DNA from: Catellatospora sp. IY07-71 | GTDB taxonomy: Bacteria; Actinomycetota; Actinomycetes; Mycobacteriales; Micromonosporaceae | NCBI RefSeq assembly: GCF_018326265.1 | Contig: NZ_AP023360.1 | Span: 2,595,501-2,659,500, forward strand | Length of the DNA: 64,000 nucleotides | Direction: 5' to 3' | In this document: one piece after another, positions 41,985-51,082 of the stretch | How the letters are laid out: each line of letters starts with the position of its first letter | How positions within the stretch are numbered: the first letter of the stretch is position 1 | Program-made: the position numbers and the translations under genes | The notes under the pieces: model-generated | Database searches by the model: none | Seen by the model: only the letters and a program-made list of their open reading frames with translations | Told to the model about the DNA's origin: nothing

Positions 41985-41990
41985 AGTCTA
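41985..41990 (-). promoter_or_regulatory. Candidate -10 box, leaderless aminotransferase
   Basis: TAGACT on the minus strand, 8 nt before the GTG at 41976. Confidence 0.4.
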
Positions 41991-42092
41991 GGCCGCCCCG
42001 GCCCCCCACCACAGGCCCCGAACCCCCGTTCCCACAGCCTGGCCACCCCACCCCACCCCGCCCCGGCCCGCCACCGCACCGGGGCGGCCGAT

Positions 42093-42153
42093 GATCGCGG
42101 CTTCGTGTCGGAAAGTGAGGCTGAGCCACACCTTCCGACACGAGACCGCGATC
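42093..42153. repeat. 61-bp GATC palindrome, copy D
   Basis: Left arm GATCGCGGCTTCGTGTCGGA, right arm ending TTCCGACACGAGACCGCGAT plus C. The inner pair is GTGTCGGAA/TTCCGACAC where copies B and C have GTGTCGAAA/TTTCGACAC, a compensatory change. It is followed by TTCGCC. It lies 34 bp beyond the dprA stop (minus strand). Confidence 0.88.
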
Positions 42154-42187
42154 TTCGCCCGCAGCGCCCCGGACGGGGCCGGTCGGG

Positions 42188-43420
42188 TCAGGGGGTGGGC
42201 CGCCGGGCCGGGCGGGGGCGGGAGTAGGCGCCGGACTGTTCGCGCAGGTGGCCGCGCAGGGCCAGGGAGGGGAGCCGGGCCAGGGCGTCGCGCAGGGAGA
42301 CCCCGGCCGCGGCGGCGATCTCGGTGGCGTGGGCGGTGCCGCGCCGGGGGACCGCGTCGACCAGCTGGCGTTCCACCGGGTCGAGGGCGTCCAGCGGCTG
42401 TTCCGCGCCGCGCGGCACGGGAGCGAGATCGCCGATCCCGCCCACCTCCTCCAGGATGTGATCCACCGAGGCGACCAGGCGCACCGGTTCGTCCGGCCCG
42501 CGCCGCAGCTCCTCGTGGCACCCCACCGACATCTCCGAGGTGATCGGTCCCGGCACCGCCATCGCCGCCCGGCCCAGCTCCCGGGCCCGCCGCAGCGTCT
42601 GCCGGGCGCCGCTGCGCGCCCCCGCCTCCACCAGCACCGTGCCTCGCGCCAGCGCCGCGATGACCCGGTTGCGCACCAGGAAGCGCATCTTGAACGGCGC
42701 CGTGCCCGGCGGCCACTCGCTGATCAGCAGCCCCTCCTCGGCGATCTGCTCGAACAGGGCGCTGTTGCTCAGCGGGTACGGCCGGTCCACCCCGCAGGCG
42801 AGCACCGCCACGGTCAGCCCGCTCGCCGCCAGCGCGGCCCGGTGCGCGACCGCGTCGATGCCGTACGCGCCGCCGGACAGCACCGTCCACCCCCGATCGG
42901 CCAGGCCGTAGCCCAGCTCCGCCGCGGCGTGCGCGCCGTACACGGTGTTGGCGCGGGCGCCGACCAGTGCGACCGAGCGCCCGGCCACCTCGCCCAGCGC
43001 GTGCGGCCCGCGCAGCCAGATGCTCTGCGGCGGGAACGTGTCCCGGTCGATGGTGGACGAGGTGTCCCGGCTGATGTGCCGCAGGTCGGCCAGCTGCGCG
43101 GGCCATTCGGCGGACTCCGGAGTGATGACGCGTACGCCCAGCCGCGCGGCCCGCTCCCACAGCCGCCCGGCCAGCTCGGCGGCGGGGCGGCCCTGCAGGC
43201 GCAGCGCCGCGGCCTCGGCGAGCGGTCCGGACTCCAGCCCGGACGCGAGCCGGTCCAGCGCCTCGACGGGTCCGTGCGCGCTGACCAGCCGGTGCAGCGC
43301 GGCGCTGCCCGGTTCGACGAGGCAACCGAGCACGATGCGTGCGTCGCGGACCGTCAGGGTGTCGACGCCGTCCGGCGCGCCGGGTTCGGGATCGGTCGGG
43401 GTGGGTTCGGGACGGGTCAT
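42188..43420 (-). CDS. dprA: DNA processing protein DprA
   Basis: 410-aa DprA/Smf-type single-strand DNA-binding and RecA-loading protein. The Rossmann core is well conserved: SVALVGARANTVYG, TVLSGGAYGIDAVAH, AVLACGVDRPYP, GLLISEWPPG, RNRVIAALARGTVLVEAGARSGA and AMAVPGP. A C-terminal winged-helix domain (from DPVERQLVDAVPRRG) completes it. It is the last gene of the yraN-comM-dprA operon; its ATG overlaps the comM stop by 4 bp. In most actinobacteria natural competence is unproven, so the physiological role is uncertain. Confidence 0.94.
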   Translation of the reverse strand: MTRPEPTPTDPEPGAPDGVDTLTVRDARIVLGCLVEPGSAALHRLVSAHGPVEALDRLASGLESGPLAEAAALRLQGRPAAELAGRLWERAARLGVRVITPESAEWPAQLADLRHISRDTSSTIDRDTFPPQSIWLRGPHALGEVAGRSVALVGARANTVYGAHAAAELGYGLADRGWTVLSGGAYGIDAVAHRAALAASGLTVAVLACGVDRPYPLSNSALFEQIAEEGLLISEWPPGTAPFKMRFLVRNRVIAALARGTVLVEAGARSGARQTLRRARELGRAAMAVPGPITSEMSVGCHEELRRGPDEPVRLVASVDHILEEVGGIGDLAPVPRGAEQPLDALDPVERQLVDAVPRRGTAHATEIAAAAGVSLRDALARLPSLALRGHLREQSGAYSRPRPARRPTP

Positions 43421-44937
43421 GTCAGGGCTCCTGTGCGCAGTTGGAGGGCGATGTTGATTTCGGCCGCGCCGGGGCGGTCCAGCCCGGCCAGGTCGCCGAG
43501 CGTCCAGGCCAGACGCACCACGCGGTCGTGGCCGCGGGCGGACAGCGCGCCGGTGTCCAGCCGGTGCCGCAGCTCGCCCGTGTCCGTGTCGGGCAGCCGC
43601 CAGCGGCGCTGGCGCAGCACGGTGCCCGGCACCTCGGCGTTGCAGCGCGCGCCGAGGCCGGTCCAGCGCTCGGCGGCGACCGCGCGGGCGGCGGCGACCC
43701 GCTGCGCGACCGTGCGGGACGGCTCGCGCGTGGCGAGGTCGGTGAACAGGTGGGCCGCCTTCACCTGGGGCAGCTGCAGCTGGATGTCGATCCGGTCGAG
43801 CAGCGGCCCGGAGATGCGGCCGAGGTACCGCCGCCGGGCGTGCGGGCTGCACGTGCACGCGACGTCGCCGACCGGGCGGGCGCACGGGCACGGGTTGGCG
43901 GCGAGCACCAGCTGCACCTGGGCCGGGTACGCGACGATGCCGCGGGTGCGGCCGAGCGTGACGATGCCGTCCTCCAGCGGCTGGCGCAGCGTGTCCAGGG
44001 CCTGCCGGCTGAATTCGGGGGCTTCGTCGAGCATCAGGACCCCGCGGTGGGCCAGCGACAGCGCGCCGGGGCGGGCCAGGCCGCTGCCGCCGCCGACCAG
44101 CGACGCCAACGAGGCCGTGTGATGCGGGGCCTGGAACGGCGGCCGCCGGATGAGCGGCGCCCCGGGCGGCAGCACGCCCGCGACGGAGTACAGCGCGGTC
44201 ACCTCCAGTGCCGCGGCGTCGTCCAGCCGGGGCAGCAGCGACGGCAGCCGCTGGGCGAGCATGGTCTTGCCCGCGCCGGGCGGCCCGAACAGCGCCAGGT
44301 GGTGCCCGCCCGCGGCGGCGACCTCGATGCCGAGCCGGCCCATCTCCTGCCCGGCGACGTCGGCGAGGTCCGGCTCCGGGCCGAGGGGCGGGGGCGGCGT
44401 GTCCGGCGGGTCGAGCAGCGTGTTGCGGCCGCGTACGAAGCCGGTGACGCGGTTCAGGGTGTCCGCCGCGTGCACGCGCACCCCGGGCACGAGGGCGGCC
44501 TCGGCGGCGTTGCCGAGCGGCACGATCGCCTCGGTGACGCCGTGGCGGGCGGCCGCGGCGACCATCGGCAGCACCCCGCGCACCGGCCGGACGGAGCCGT
44601 CCAGGCCCAGCTCACCCAGCACGAGCACGCCGTCAAGCGCGACGAGCGGCAGGGTCCCGGTGCCGCCGAGGACGGCCAACGCGACAGCAAGATCGAAACC
44701 GGAACCTCTCTTCTTCAGGTCGGCCGGGTCGAGGTTGACGGTGATGCGGCGCTGGGGCCAGGTCTCGCCGGAGTTGGTGATGGCGGCGCGGACCCGCTCC
44801 CGGGCCTCGTTGAGCGCGGCGTCGGGCAGGCCGGAGACCAGCACCCCGGGGAGCCCGTTGGCGAGCACCGCCTCGACCCGGACCAGGTGCCCGGTGACAC
44901 CCTCCAGCGCCGCGCACAGGACTCTCGCGTAGCTCAT
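43417..44937 (-). CDS. comM: YifB/ComM-family Mg chelatase-like AAA+ ATPase
   Basis: 506 aa. An N-terminal Lon-protease-like domain (SYARVLCAALEGVTGHLVRVE, VSGLPDAALNEARERVRAA, ITVNLDPADLKKRGSGFDLAVALAVLG) precedes an AAA+ module: Walker A FGPPGAGKTMLAQRLP, Walker B GVLMLDEAPEFSRQ, and sensor regions LVLAANPCPCARP and ISGPLLDRIDIQ. ComM is a hexameric branch-migration helicase in integration of transformed DNA. Its start overlaps the yraN stop by one base and its stop overlaps the dprA start by four. Confidence 0.94.
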   Translation of the reverse strand: MSYARVLCAALEGVTGHLVRVEAVLANGLPGVLVSGLPDAALNEARERVRAAITNSGETWPQRRITVNLDPADLKKRGSGFDLAVALAVLGGTGTLPLVALDGVLVLGELGLDGSVRPVRGVLPMVAAAARHGVTEAIVPLGNAAEAALVPGVRVHAADTLNRVTGFVRGRNTLLDPPDTPPPPLGPEPDLADVAGQEMGRLGIEVAAAGGHHLALFGPPGAGKTMLAQRLPSLLPRLDDAAALEVTALYSVAGVLPPGAPLIRRPPFQAPHHTASLASLVGGGSGLARPGALSLAHRGVLMLDEAPEFSRQALDTLRQPLEDGIVTLGRTRGIVAYPAQVQLVLAANPCPCARPVGDVACTCSPHARRRYLGRISGPLLDRIDIQLQLPQVKAAHLFTDLATREPSRTVAQRVAAARAVAAERWTGLGARCNAEVPGTVLRQRRWRLPDTDTGELRHRLDTGALSARGHDRVVRLAWTLGDLAGLDRPGAAEINIALQLRTGALT

Positions 44938-45296
44938 CAGAACGCGCCGCGGATGTGCTGCACGACCGGCTCGGCGCCGCGGCGGGCGTACACGCTGACC
45001 ACGTCGAAGCGCACTTCGGCGGGGCGTACCCCGGTGATCGCCAGCCACTGCGCGGCGAGCTGCCGCAGCCGCCGGACCTTGGCCCGCGCCACCGCCTCGG
45101 CGGGTGTGCCGTACGTCGCACTGCGCCGGGTCTTCACCTCGCAGAAGACCACTGCGTCGCCGTCGCGCGCGATGATGTCGACCTCCCCGGCCGCGCCGCG
45201 CCAGTTGCGGTCGAGCAGCACCATGCCCGCGGCCAGCAGATGTGCGGCGGCCAGGCGTTCTCCCCAGGCGCCGACGGCCTGTGTCACCTTCGTCAT
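44937..45296 (-). CDS. yraN: UPF0102 (YraN) endonuclease-like protein
   Basis: 119 aa, beginning MTKVTQAVGAWGERLAAAHL. It has a PD-(D/E)XK-like fold: GAAGEVDIIARDGDAVVFCEVKTR has the Asp, Glu and Lys typical of the nuclease core. Conserved VARAKVRRLRQLAAQWL and RFDVVSVYARRG follow. It opens the yraN-comM-dprA operon, a standard trio, so it is expected to have a DNA-processing role, though activity is not established for the family. Confidence 0.93.
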   Translation of the reverse strand: MTKVTQAVGAWGERLAAAHLLAAGMVLLDRNWRGAAGEVDIIARDGDAVVFCEVKTRRSATYGTPAEAVARAKVRRLRQLAAQWLAITGVRPAEVRFDVVSVYARRGAEPVVQHIRGAF

Positions 45297-45443
45297 GGCC
45301 GCCGAGCATGGGCGTGCGGGCCGCCCGGAGGCCATCACGCGCCTCCGTCCGCTGTGGATGGAGCGGTGCTTGGGGATATGCGCCTGATCATGCAGTTGAT
45401 CTGTTATTGGGACGGCTTGTTGGCGCCGAGGTGAAAACTCCTC

Positions 45444-45449
45444 TACGGT
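45444..45449 (+). promoter_or_regulatory. Candidate -10 box, leaderless repeat protein
   Basis: TACGGT, 8 nt before the GTG at 45458, with no ribosome binding site. Confidence 0.4.
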
Positions 45450-45457
45450 GGGCGCCC

Positions 45458-46300
45458 GTGGACGGACATGACGACTTCGCCGACTGGAGCTCGTTCCGCG
45501 AGCAGCGTGGCGGCCGCGACGACCGGCGCACGCCCGACCAGTACTCGTACGACTTCGACGGGGACTCCCGCGTCCCGGCGCCGCGCTCCGGCGGGGACGC
45601 CCGTTACGCCTCGCTGGCCGAGCTGAGCTCGGGCGGCCGCGAGCGCGCCGACGACCGCGAGTGGGACCGCGGCGACGACTGGGACCGCGGCCGCGACCGC
45701 TACCAGGCCCCGGCCGACCCGGACTTCGCGCCGCGCGGCCCGCGCTCGGTGCCGCCGGTGGACCCCGACTTCGCGCCGCGCGGCGCCCGCTCGGGCGAGC
45801 AGCTGCCGCCCCCGGACCCGGGCTTCGCACCGCGCGGCCCGCGCCCGGCCGACCTGCCGCCCCCGATGCCGATGTCCCCGGCCGGGCCGCCGATGTCCCC
45901 GGCGGGACCGCCGATGCTGGGCGGCGCGCCGGACCCGATCCAGCAGCCGACCTCGACCGTCGACGCCGCCGCGGTGCGCCGTTCGGTGAGCGACTCCGAC
46001 GGCATCTACCGCAGCAAGCGGCCCGCCCTGCTGGTGCTGTTCGGCGTGGTCGCGGGCATTGGTGAGCTGATGATGGCGCGCTCGCTGCTCGACGGCGCGT
46101 TCGACGGCCCGGCCGGCCCGGCGCTGGCCCCGCTGCTGGCCATGCTCGGCCTGCCCTTCCTGGCCGTCGGCCTGTACGCGGTGACCACCGGCGCGGCCAC
46201 CGCGGTGCAGTTCCAGGGCCCCCGGGTGTGGCTGCGCACCCCGCTGGTCTACCTGCTTGTGGGCCTCGGCCTGCTGCTCGCCGCGGGCACCGCGGCCTGA
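45458..46300 (+). CDS. Membrane protein with Asp/Arg/Pro-rich repeats, unknown function
   Basis: 280 aa. The N-terminal 170 residues are hydrophilic and disordered in character: a DDREWDRGDDWDRGRDRY stretch is followed by three DPDFAPRGPR-type repeats and PMSPAGPP repeats. The C-terminal 100 residues contain three hydrophobic helices (ALLVLFGVVAGIGELMMA, LAPLLAMLGLPFLAVGLYAV, LVYLLVGLGLLLAAGTAA). The layout suggests a cytoplasmic disordered tail on a small integral membrane domain. I do not recognise a family. A hairpin follows the stop. Confidence 0.7.
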   Translation: MDGHDDFADWSSFREQRGGRDDRRTPDQYSYDFDGDSRVPAPRSGGDARYASLAELSSGGRERADDREWDRGDDWDRGRDRYQAPADPDFAPRGPRSVPPVDPDFAPRGARSGEQLPPPDPGFAPRGPRPADLPPPMPMSPAGPPMSPAGPPMLGGAPDPIQQPTSTVDAAAVRRSVSDSDGIYRSKRPALLVLFGVVAGIGELMMARSLLDGAFDGPAGPALAPLLAMLGLPFLAVGLYAVTTGAATAVQFQGPRVWLRTPLVYLLVGLGLLLAAGTAA

Positions 46301-46312
46301 GCTGTGACATGC

Positions 46313-46331
46313 GGAGCCCGCTACGGGCTCC
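46313..46331 (+). terminator. Short hairpin terminator after the repeat protein
   Basis: GGAGCCCG and CGGGCTCC form a perfect 8-bp stem with a 3-nt loop, 12 bp after the stop; only TT follows. The rest of the 287-bp gap to rpsB (46332-46587) holds several GC-rich inverted repeats and presumably the rpsB promoter and leader. Confidence 0.6.
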
Positions 46332-46587
46332 TTGAAGCGTGATCCGTGCATGCGGTGTCCCGGGCGAGAGCGGCCCGGGGCACCGCGTACACTTGACTCT
46401 CGCGACCACAACTCGTGGTCGACTTCGCGCGCCCTCCCGCCTTCGACAGGCTGGGCGGCGGCCTCCCTGGTCCTCGCTTCGCGGGGTTCCACCATGGCCG
46501 ACGACCGGGCGCCAGGCGGCGGCCACCGGCCGCCGGTTCAACCAGGGAACGCACGGTTTCGCGCCGTGCCGAGAAGATTGGCCTGAC

Positions 46588-47409
46588 ATGGCTGTTGTCA
46601 GCATGCGCCAGCTGCTGGAGAGCGGCGTTCACTTCGGGCACCAGACCCGTCGCTGGAACCCGAAGATGAAGCGCTTCATCTTCACCGAGCGCAACGGCAT
46701 CTACATCATCGACCTGCGCCAGACGCTCGACTACATCGAGAAGGCGTACAGCTTCGTCCGCAACACCGTGGCCGAGGGCGGCACCGTGCTCTTCGTGGGC
46801 ACGAAGAAGCAGGCCCAGGAGGCCGTGGCCGAGCAGGCCGCGCGCGTGGGCATGCCCTACGTCAACCACCGCTGGCTGGGCGGCATGCTCACCAACTTCC
46901 AGACGGTGTACAAGCGGCTGCAGCGCATGAAGGAGCTGGAGTCGATCGACCTGACCGGCACCGCCGCGGGGTACACCAAGAAGGAGACCCTGCAGCTGTC
47001 GCGGGAGAAGACCAAGCTCACCAAGACCCTCGGTGGTCTGCGGGACATGCAGAAGCTCCCGGCCGCGGTCTGGATCGTGGACACCAAGAAGGAGCACATC
47101 GCCGTCGACGAGGCCCGCAAGCTGGGCATCCCGGTGATCGCGATCCTGGACACGAACTGCGACCCGGACGAGGTCGACTTCCCGATCCCGGGCAACGACG
47201 ACGCGATCCGCTCGGCCGAGCTGCTGACCAAGGTCATCGCGAGCGCGGTGGCCGACGGCCTGATCGCCCGCTCCGGCAAGGCCGCCCGTGGCGGCGACGT
47301 GAAGCCGGAGCCCGGCACCGTCGCGGCCGACGAGCCGCTGGCCGAGTGGGAGCAGGAGCTGCTGACCGGTGACAAGCCGGCCGAGCAGCCCGCCGCCGCC
47401 GCTGAGTGA
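46588..47409 (+). CDS. rpsB: 30S ribosomal protein S2
   Basis: 273 aa. The S2 signatures are present: [53 protein letters not shown] and [25 protein letters not shown]. An acidic C-terminal tail ([13 protein letters not shown]) is as in other actinobacteria. First gene of rpsB-tsf-pyrH-frr. A strong hairpin follows the stop. Confidence 0.97.
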   Translation: MAVVSMRQLLESGVHFGHQTRRWNPKMKRFIFTERNGIYIIDLRQTLDYIEKAYSFVRNTVAEGGTVLFVGTKKQAQEAVAEQAARVGMPYVNHRWLGGMLTNFQTVYKRLQRMKELESIDLTGTAAGYTKKETLQLSREKTKLTKTLGGLRDMQKLPAAVWIVDTKKEHIAVDEARKLGIPVIAILDTNCDPDEVDFPIPGNDDAIRSAELLTKVIASAVADGLIARSGKAARGGDVKPEPGTVAADEPLAEWEQELLTGDKPAEQPAAAAE

Positions 47410-47417
47410 CCCGCTGT

Positions 47418-47450
47418 CACACGGTGCGGGTCATGAGCCCGCACCGTGTG
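47418..47450 (+). terminator. Hairpin between rpsB and tsf (attenuator or terminator)
   Basis: CACACGGTGCGGG and CCCGCACCGTGTG are perfect 13-bp arms around a 7-nt loop. It begins 8 bp after the rpsB stop and lies 37 bp before tsf. Without a T tract it may reduce read-through from rpsB into tsf or stabilise the rpsB end. Confidence 0.75.
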
Positions 47451-47487
47451 GTACGACTTGCGAAGTCTTCTACCAAAGAGGGAACTG

Positions 47488-48315
47488 ATGTCCACTTTTA
47501 CCGCTGCAGACGTCAAGCGGCTCCGTGAGCTGACCGGCTCCGGCATGATGGACTGCAAGAAGGCGCTCGAGGAGGCCGAGGGCGACTTCGACAAGGCTGT
47601 GGAGATCCTGCGCGTCAAGGGCGCGAAGGACGTCGGCAAGCGTGCCGGCCGCACCACCGCCAACGGTCTGGTCGCCCACTCGGGCAGCGCGCTGCTGGAG
47701 CTGAACTGCGAGACCGACTTCGTCGCCAAGAACGACGCCTTCATCGCGCTGGCCAACCAGCTGGTCGCCCACGTCGCCGCCACCAAGCCGGCCGACGTCG
47801 AGGCGCTGCTGGCCAGCAAGATCGGTGACGGCACCGTCGCCGACCTGATCCAGGACCAGTCCGCCAAGATCGGTGAGAAGCTGGTCATCGGCCGCTTCGC
47901 GGTGCTGGACGGCGACGTCGCGGTGTACATGCACCGCAAGAGCGCCGACCTGCCCCCGCAGGTGGGTGTCGCGGTCGCGTACACCGGCAAGACCGACGAG
48001 GCCGGTGCGGACGACGCCCGCTCGATCGCGATGCAGATCGCGGCCATGCGGCCGAAGTACGTCACCCGCGAGGAGGTGCCGGCCGAGATCGTCGAGTCCG
48101 AGCGCCGCATCGCCGAGCAGACCGCTCGCGAGGAGGGCAAGCCCGAGGCCGCCCTGCCGAAGATCGTCGAGGGCCGGGTGAACTCGTTCTTCAAGGACTT
48201 CGTCCTGATCGAGCAGCCGTCGGTCAGCGACCAGAAGAAGACGGTGAAGCAGGTGCTGGCCGAGGCCGGCATCGAGGTCACCCGCTTCGCGCGGTTCGAG
48301 GTCGGCCAGGCCTGA
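47488..48315 (+). CDS. tsf: Translation elongation factor Ts
   Basis: 275-aa guanine nucleotide exchange factor for EF-Tu. The UBA-like N-terminus [26 protein letters not shown] and the core [17 protein letters not shown] are canonical. The ATG has GAGGGAAC upstream. It follows rpsB with the hairpin in between and precedes pyrH. Confidence 0.97.
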   Translation: MSTFTAADVKRLRELTGSGMMDCKKALEEAEGDFDKAVEILRVKGAKDVGKRAGRTTANGLVAHSGSALLELNCETDFVAKNDAFIALANQLVAHVAATKPADVEALLASKIGDGTVADLIQDQSAKIGEKLVIGRFAVLDGDVAVYMHRKSADLPPQVGVAVAYTGKTDEAGADDARSIAMQIAAMRPKYVTREEVPAEIVESERRIAEQTAREEGKPEAALPKIVEGRVNSFFKDFVLIEQPSVSDQKKTVKQVLAEAGIEVTRFARFEVGQA

Positions 48316-48340
48316 GCCGCCCCGAGCGGAAAGCAGTAAG

Positions 48341-48377
48341 AAGGGAGGTCGTCGGTGGCAGCCACGGCCTCCCTTTT
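48341..48377 (+). terminator. Rho-independent terminator of tsf
   Basis: AAGGGAGG and CCTCCCTT with an internal GTGGC/GCCAC helix, followed by TTTT. It begins 25 bp after the stop, so pyrH probably has its own promoter or receives limited read-through. Confidence 0.8.
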
Positions 48378-48423
48378 CCGTACCGCCTGCGCGGTCGCAG
48401 GTTGGTGAGCAGAGAGGGTGCTG

Positions 48424-49143
48424 ATGTCCGGACACCAGTTCAACCGGGTGGTGCTGAAGCTCTCCGGCGAGGTCTTCGGCGGTGGCGAGGTAGGGGTCGA
48501 TCCGGACGTCGTGGCCGGGATCGCCCGCCAGATCGCCACGGTGGTGCGCCGCGGGGTGCAGGTCGCGGTGGTGGTCGGCGGCGGCAACTTCTTCCGTGGC
48601 GCCGAGCTGCAGAAGCGCGGCATGGACCGGGCGCGCGCCGACTACATGGGCATGCTGGGCACCGTGATGAACTGCCTGGCGCTGCAGGACTTCCTGGAGA
48701 AGGAGGGCATCGAGACGCGGGTGCAGACCGCGATCACGATGGCCCAGGTCGCCGAGCAGTACATCCCGCTGCGCGCGATCCGGCACCTGGAGAAGGGCCG
48801 CGTCGTGATCTTCGGCGGCGGCGCCGGCATGCCGTACTTCACCACCGACACCGTGTCCGCCCAGCGCGCGCTGGAGATCCACGCGGACGTGGTGCTGATG
48901 AGCAAGAACGGCGTGGACGCGGTCTACACCGCCGACCCGCGCACCAACCCCGACGCGGCGAAGATCGACAACATCACCTTCGGCGAGGTGCTGCGCCAGG
49001 GTATCCGGGTGGCCGACGCCGCCGCGTTCAGCCTGTGCGCCGACAACGGCCTGCCGATGCTGGTCTTCGGCGCCGAGGGCGACGACACCATCGTGCGCGC
49101 GGTGAGCGGCGACAAGATCGGCACCCTGATCACCGCCTCCTGA
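48424..49143 (+). CDS. pyrH: UMP kinase
   Basis: 239-aa amino-acid-kinase-fold enzyme converting UMP to UDP. Motifs: [55 protein letters not shown] and [15 protein letters not shown]. The ATG at 48424 is chosen because AGAGGG is 6 nt upstream; an in-frame GTG at 48418 directly abuts that ribosome binding site. Confidence 0.96.
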   Translation: MSGHQFNRVVLKLSGEVFGGGEVGVDPDVVAGIARQIATVVRRGVQVAVVVGGGNFFRGAELQKRGMDRARADYMGMLGTVMNCLALQDFLEKEGIETRVQTAITMAQVAEQYIPLRAIRHLEKGRVVIFGGGAGMPYFTTDTVSAQRALEIHADVVLMSKNGVDAVYTADPRTNPDAAKIDNITFGEVLRQGIRVADAAAFSLCADNGLPMLVFGAEGDDTIVRAVSGDKIGTLITAS

Positions 49144-49183
49144 CGGCGGGGCGGGCTCGCGCAGCGGCCGCCGTGGCGAGCGG

Positions 49184-49189
49184 TACCCT
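49184..49189 (+). promoter_or_regulatory. Candidate -10 box between pyrH and frr
   Basis: TACCCT about 230 bp upstream of frr in a 275-bp gap. The gap also holds a GCCGCC/GGCGG hairpin near 49282-49296, consistent with a separate frr transcript with a long leader. No clear -35. Confidence 0.3.
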
Positions 49190-49418
49190 ATGGCCGCGTG
49201 CGGACGGGCTCCGCGCGCCGTACGGGTACGCGTTCGCGCGGGACACGTCGGCGCGGGCTCGGACGTGATACGAGCATGAGGCCGCCGTCAGGCGGATGAT
49301 CGAAGACAGAGCACAGCCGCAATCAGTGACCGGCGACCCGGCGCGGCGCGGAGCGGGCCCCACCGGGCCGCCGCGACCGCCGGGCCCGCCCGGCACACGA
49401 TCAGAGACGGAGAGGCCC

Positions 49419-49976
49419 GTGATCGACGACACGCTCCTCGAGGCCGAGGAGAAGATGGACCGGGCGGTCGAGCACGCGAAGGAGGAGTTCGCGGCGATCC
49501 GCACGGGGCGTGCCAACGCGGCGATGTTCTCCAAGATCGTGATCGACTACTACGGCACGCCCACGCCGCTGCCGCAGATGGCGTCGATCGGCGTGCCCGA
49601 GCCGCGCATGGTGATCATCAAGCCGTACGACACCTCCCAGATCGGTGCGATGGAGCGGGCCATCCGCGACTCGGATCTGGGCGTCAACCCCGGCAACGAG
49701 GGCACCCAGCTGCGCATCATGGTCCCGCCGATGACCGAGGAGCGCCGCCGCGACATGACCAAGATCGCGCGGGGCAAGGGCGAGGACGCGAAGATCGCGA
49801 TCCGCAACGTACGCCGCAAGGCCAAGGAGGAGCTCGACCGCATCGTCAAGGACGGCGAGGCGGGCGAGGACGAGGTGCGCCGCGCGGAGAAGGAGCTCGA
49901 CGACCTCACCGGCAAGTACGTCGCGCACATCGACGAGCTCCTCAAGCACAAGGAAGCCGAGCTGCTCGAAGTCTGA
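49419..49976 (+). CDS. frr: Ribosome recycling factor
   Basis: 185 aa, the normal length. It begins [19 protein letters not shown]; the conserved [25 protein letters not shown] and [37 protein letters not shown] are present. The GTG is preceded by GGAGAGG. Its stop shares one base with the cdsA start. Confidence 0.97.
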   Translation: MIDDTLLEAEEKMDRAVEHAKEEFAAIRTGRANAAMFSKIVIDYYGTPTPLPQMASIGVPEPRMVIIKPYDTSQIGAMERAIRDSDLGVNPGNEGTQLRIMVPPMTEERRRDMTKIARGKGEDAKIAIRNVRRKAKEELDRIVKDGEAGEDEVRRAEKELDDLTGKYVAHIDELLKHKEAELLEV

Positions 49977-50983
49977 TGAGCGAGCCATACGACACGGACC
50001 CTCGCCGGTCCGGCGCCTCCTGGGCGCGGCACCCCCACGATGCCGCGCCCGACGCGTATACCGACCCCTCCGACGCGCCCGCCGATCCGCCGCGCGCCGG
50101 CCGCCGCCGTGCCGACCGTGGCGCCGAGCCGCAGGGCCGTGCGCCCGAGCCCGCCGAGCCGAAGAAGGACTACGGCCGGGCGGGCCGCAACGTGCCGCTG
50201 TCCATCGCGGTCGGCGTCGGCCTGCTCGCGGTGATCCTGACCCCGCTGTTCTTCGCCAAGCAGTTCTTCGTGCTGATCCTGGTCGCCGCGGCCGGGCTGG
50301 GCGTGTGGGAGATGGCCCGCGCGGTGCGCGGCTCCGGCGCCAACCCGCCGCTGCTCCCGCTGCTCGGCGGCTCGGTCGCGATGATGGGCCTGGCCTGGTA
50401 CGCGGGCGTCGACGCGCTGAGCATCGGCCTGCTGATCACCGTGCTGGCCACCATGGTGTGGCGGATGGGCGACGGCCCGGCCGGCTACCAGCGCGACATC
50501 GGCGCCGCGGCGCTGATCATGGTGTACGTCCCGTTCCTGCTCGGCTTCGCCGCGCCGCTGACCACGCCCGCGGACGGGCAGTGGCGGATCGTGGCGACGC
50601 TGGCCGCGGTGGTGCTCTCCGACACCGGCGGCTTCGTCGCGGGCGTGCTGTTCGGCAGGCACCCGATGGCGCCGGTGATCAGCCCGAAGAAGTCCTGGGA
50701 GGGCTTCGGCGGCTCGGTGGTGGCGGCCGGTGCGGGCAGCGCGGCGATCCTGTGGGCGCTGCTGGACGTCGCGCCCTGGTGGGGTGCGGTGTTCGGTGTG
50801 GTGATCGCGGTCGCGGCGGTGCTCGGTGACCTGGCCGAGTCGCTGCTCAAGCGGGATCTCGGCATCAAGGACATGAGCAACATCCTGCCGGGCCACGGCG
50901 GCATCATGGACCGGCTCGACTCGATCGTGTTCGCCGTGCCGGTGGCCTACCTGTTGCTGTCCGTGCTCGCGCCGACGCCGTGA
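49976..50983 (+). CDS. cdsA: Phosphatidate cytidylyltransferase
   Basis: 335-aa CDP-diacylglycerol synthase of phospholipid synthesis. A disordered Asp/Arg/Pro-rich N-terminus (about 1-70) precedes eight or so membrane helices. The catalytic signature is at the C-terminus: SPKKSWEGFGGS, then GDLAESLLKRDLGIKDMSNILPGHGGIMDRLDS. The gene is directly downstream of frr, the usual order. Confidence 0.96.
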   Translation: MSEPYDTDPRRSGASWARHPHDAAPDAYTDPSDAPADPPRAGRRRADRGAEPQGRAPEPAEPKKDYGRAGRNVPLSIAVGVGLLAVILTPLFFAKQFFVLILVAAAGLGVWEMARAVRGSGANPPLLPLLGGSVAMMGLAWYAGVDALSIGLLITVLATMVWRMGDGPAGYQRDIGAAALIMVYVPFLLGFAAPLTTPADGQWRIVATLAAVVLSDTGGFVAGVLFGRHPMAPVISPKKSWEGFGGSVVAAGAGSAAILWALLDVAPWWGAVFGVVIAVAAVLGDLAESLLKRDLGIKDMSNILPGHGGIMDRLDSIVFAVPVAYLLLSVLAPTP

Positions 50984-51082
50984 GTTGAGACACAGCGCAG
51001 GGCAGGCGCGCGCCCGTCAGCAGCGCTGTTGGCACCCTGGGGGGCTGGCGCCGGTGACCGGACGTGGGACACTGGAGCGGTC

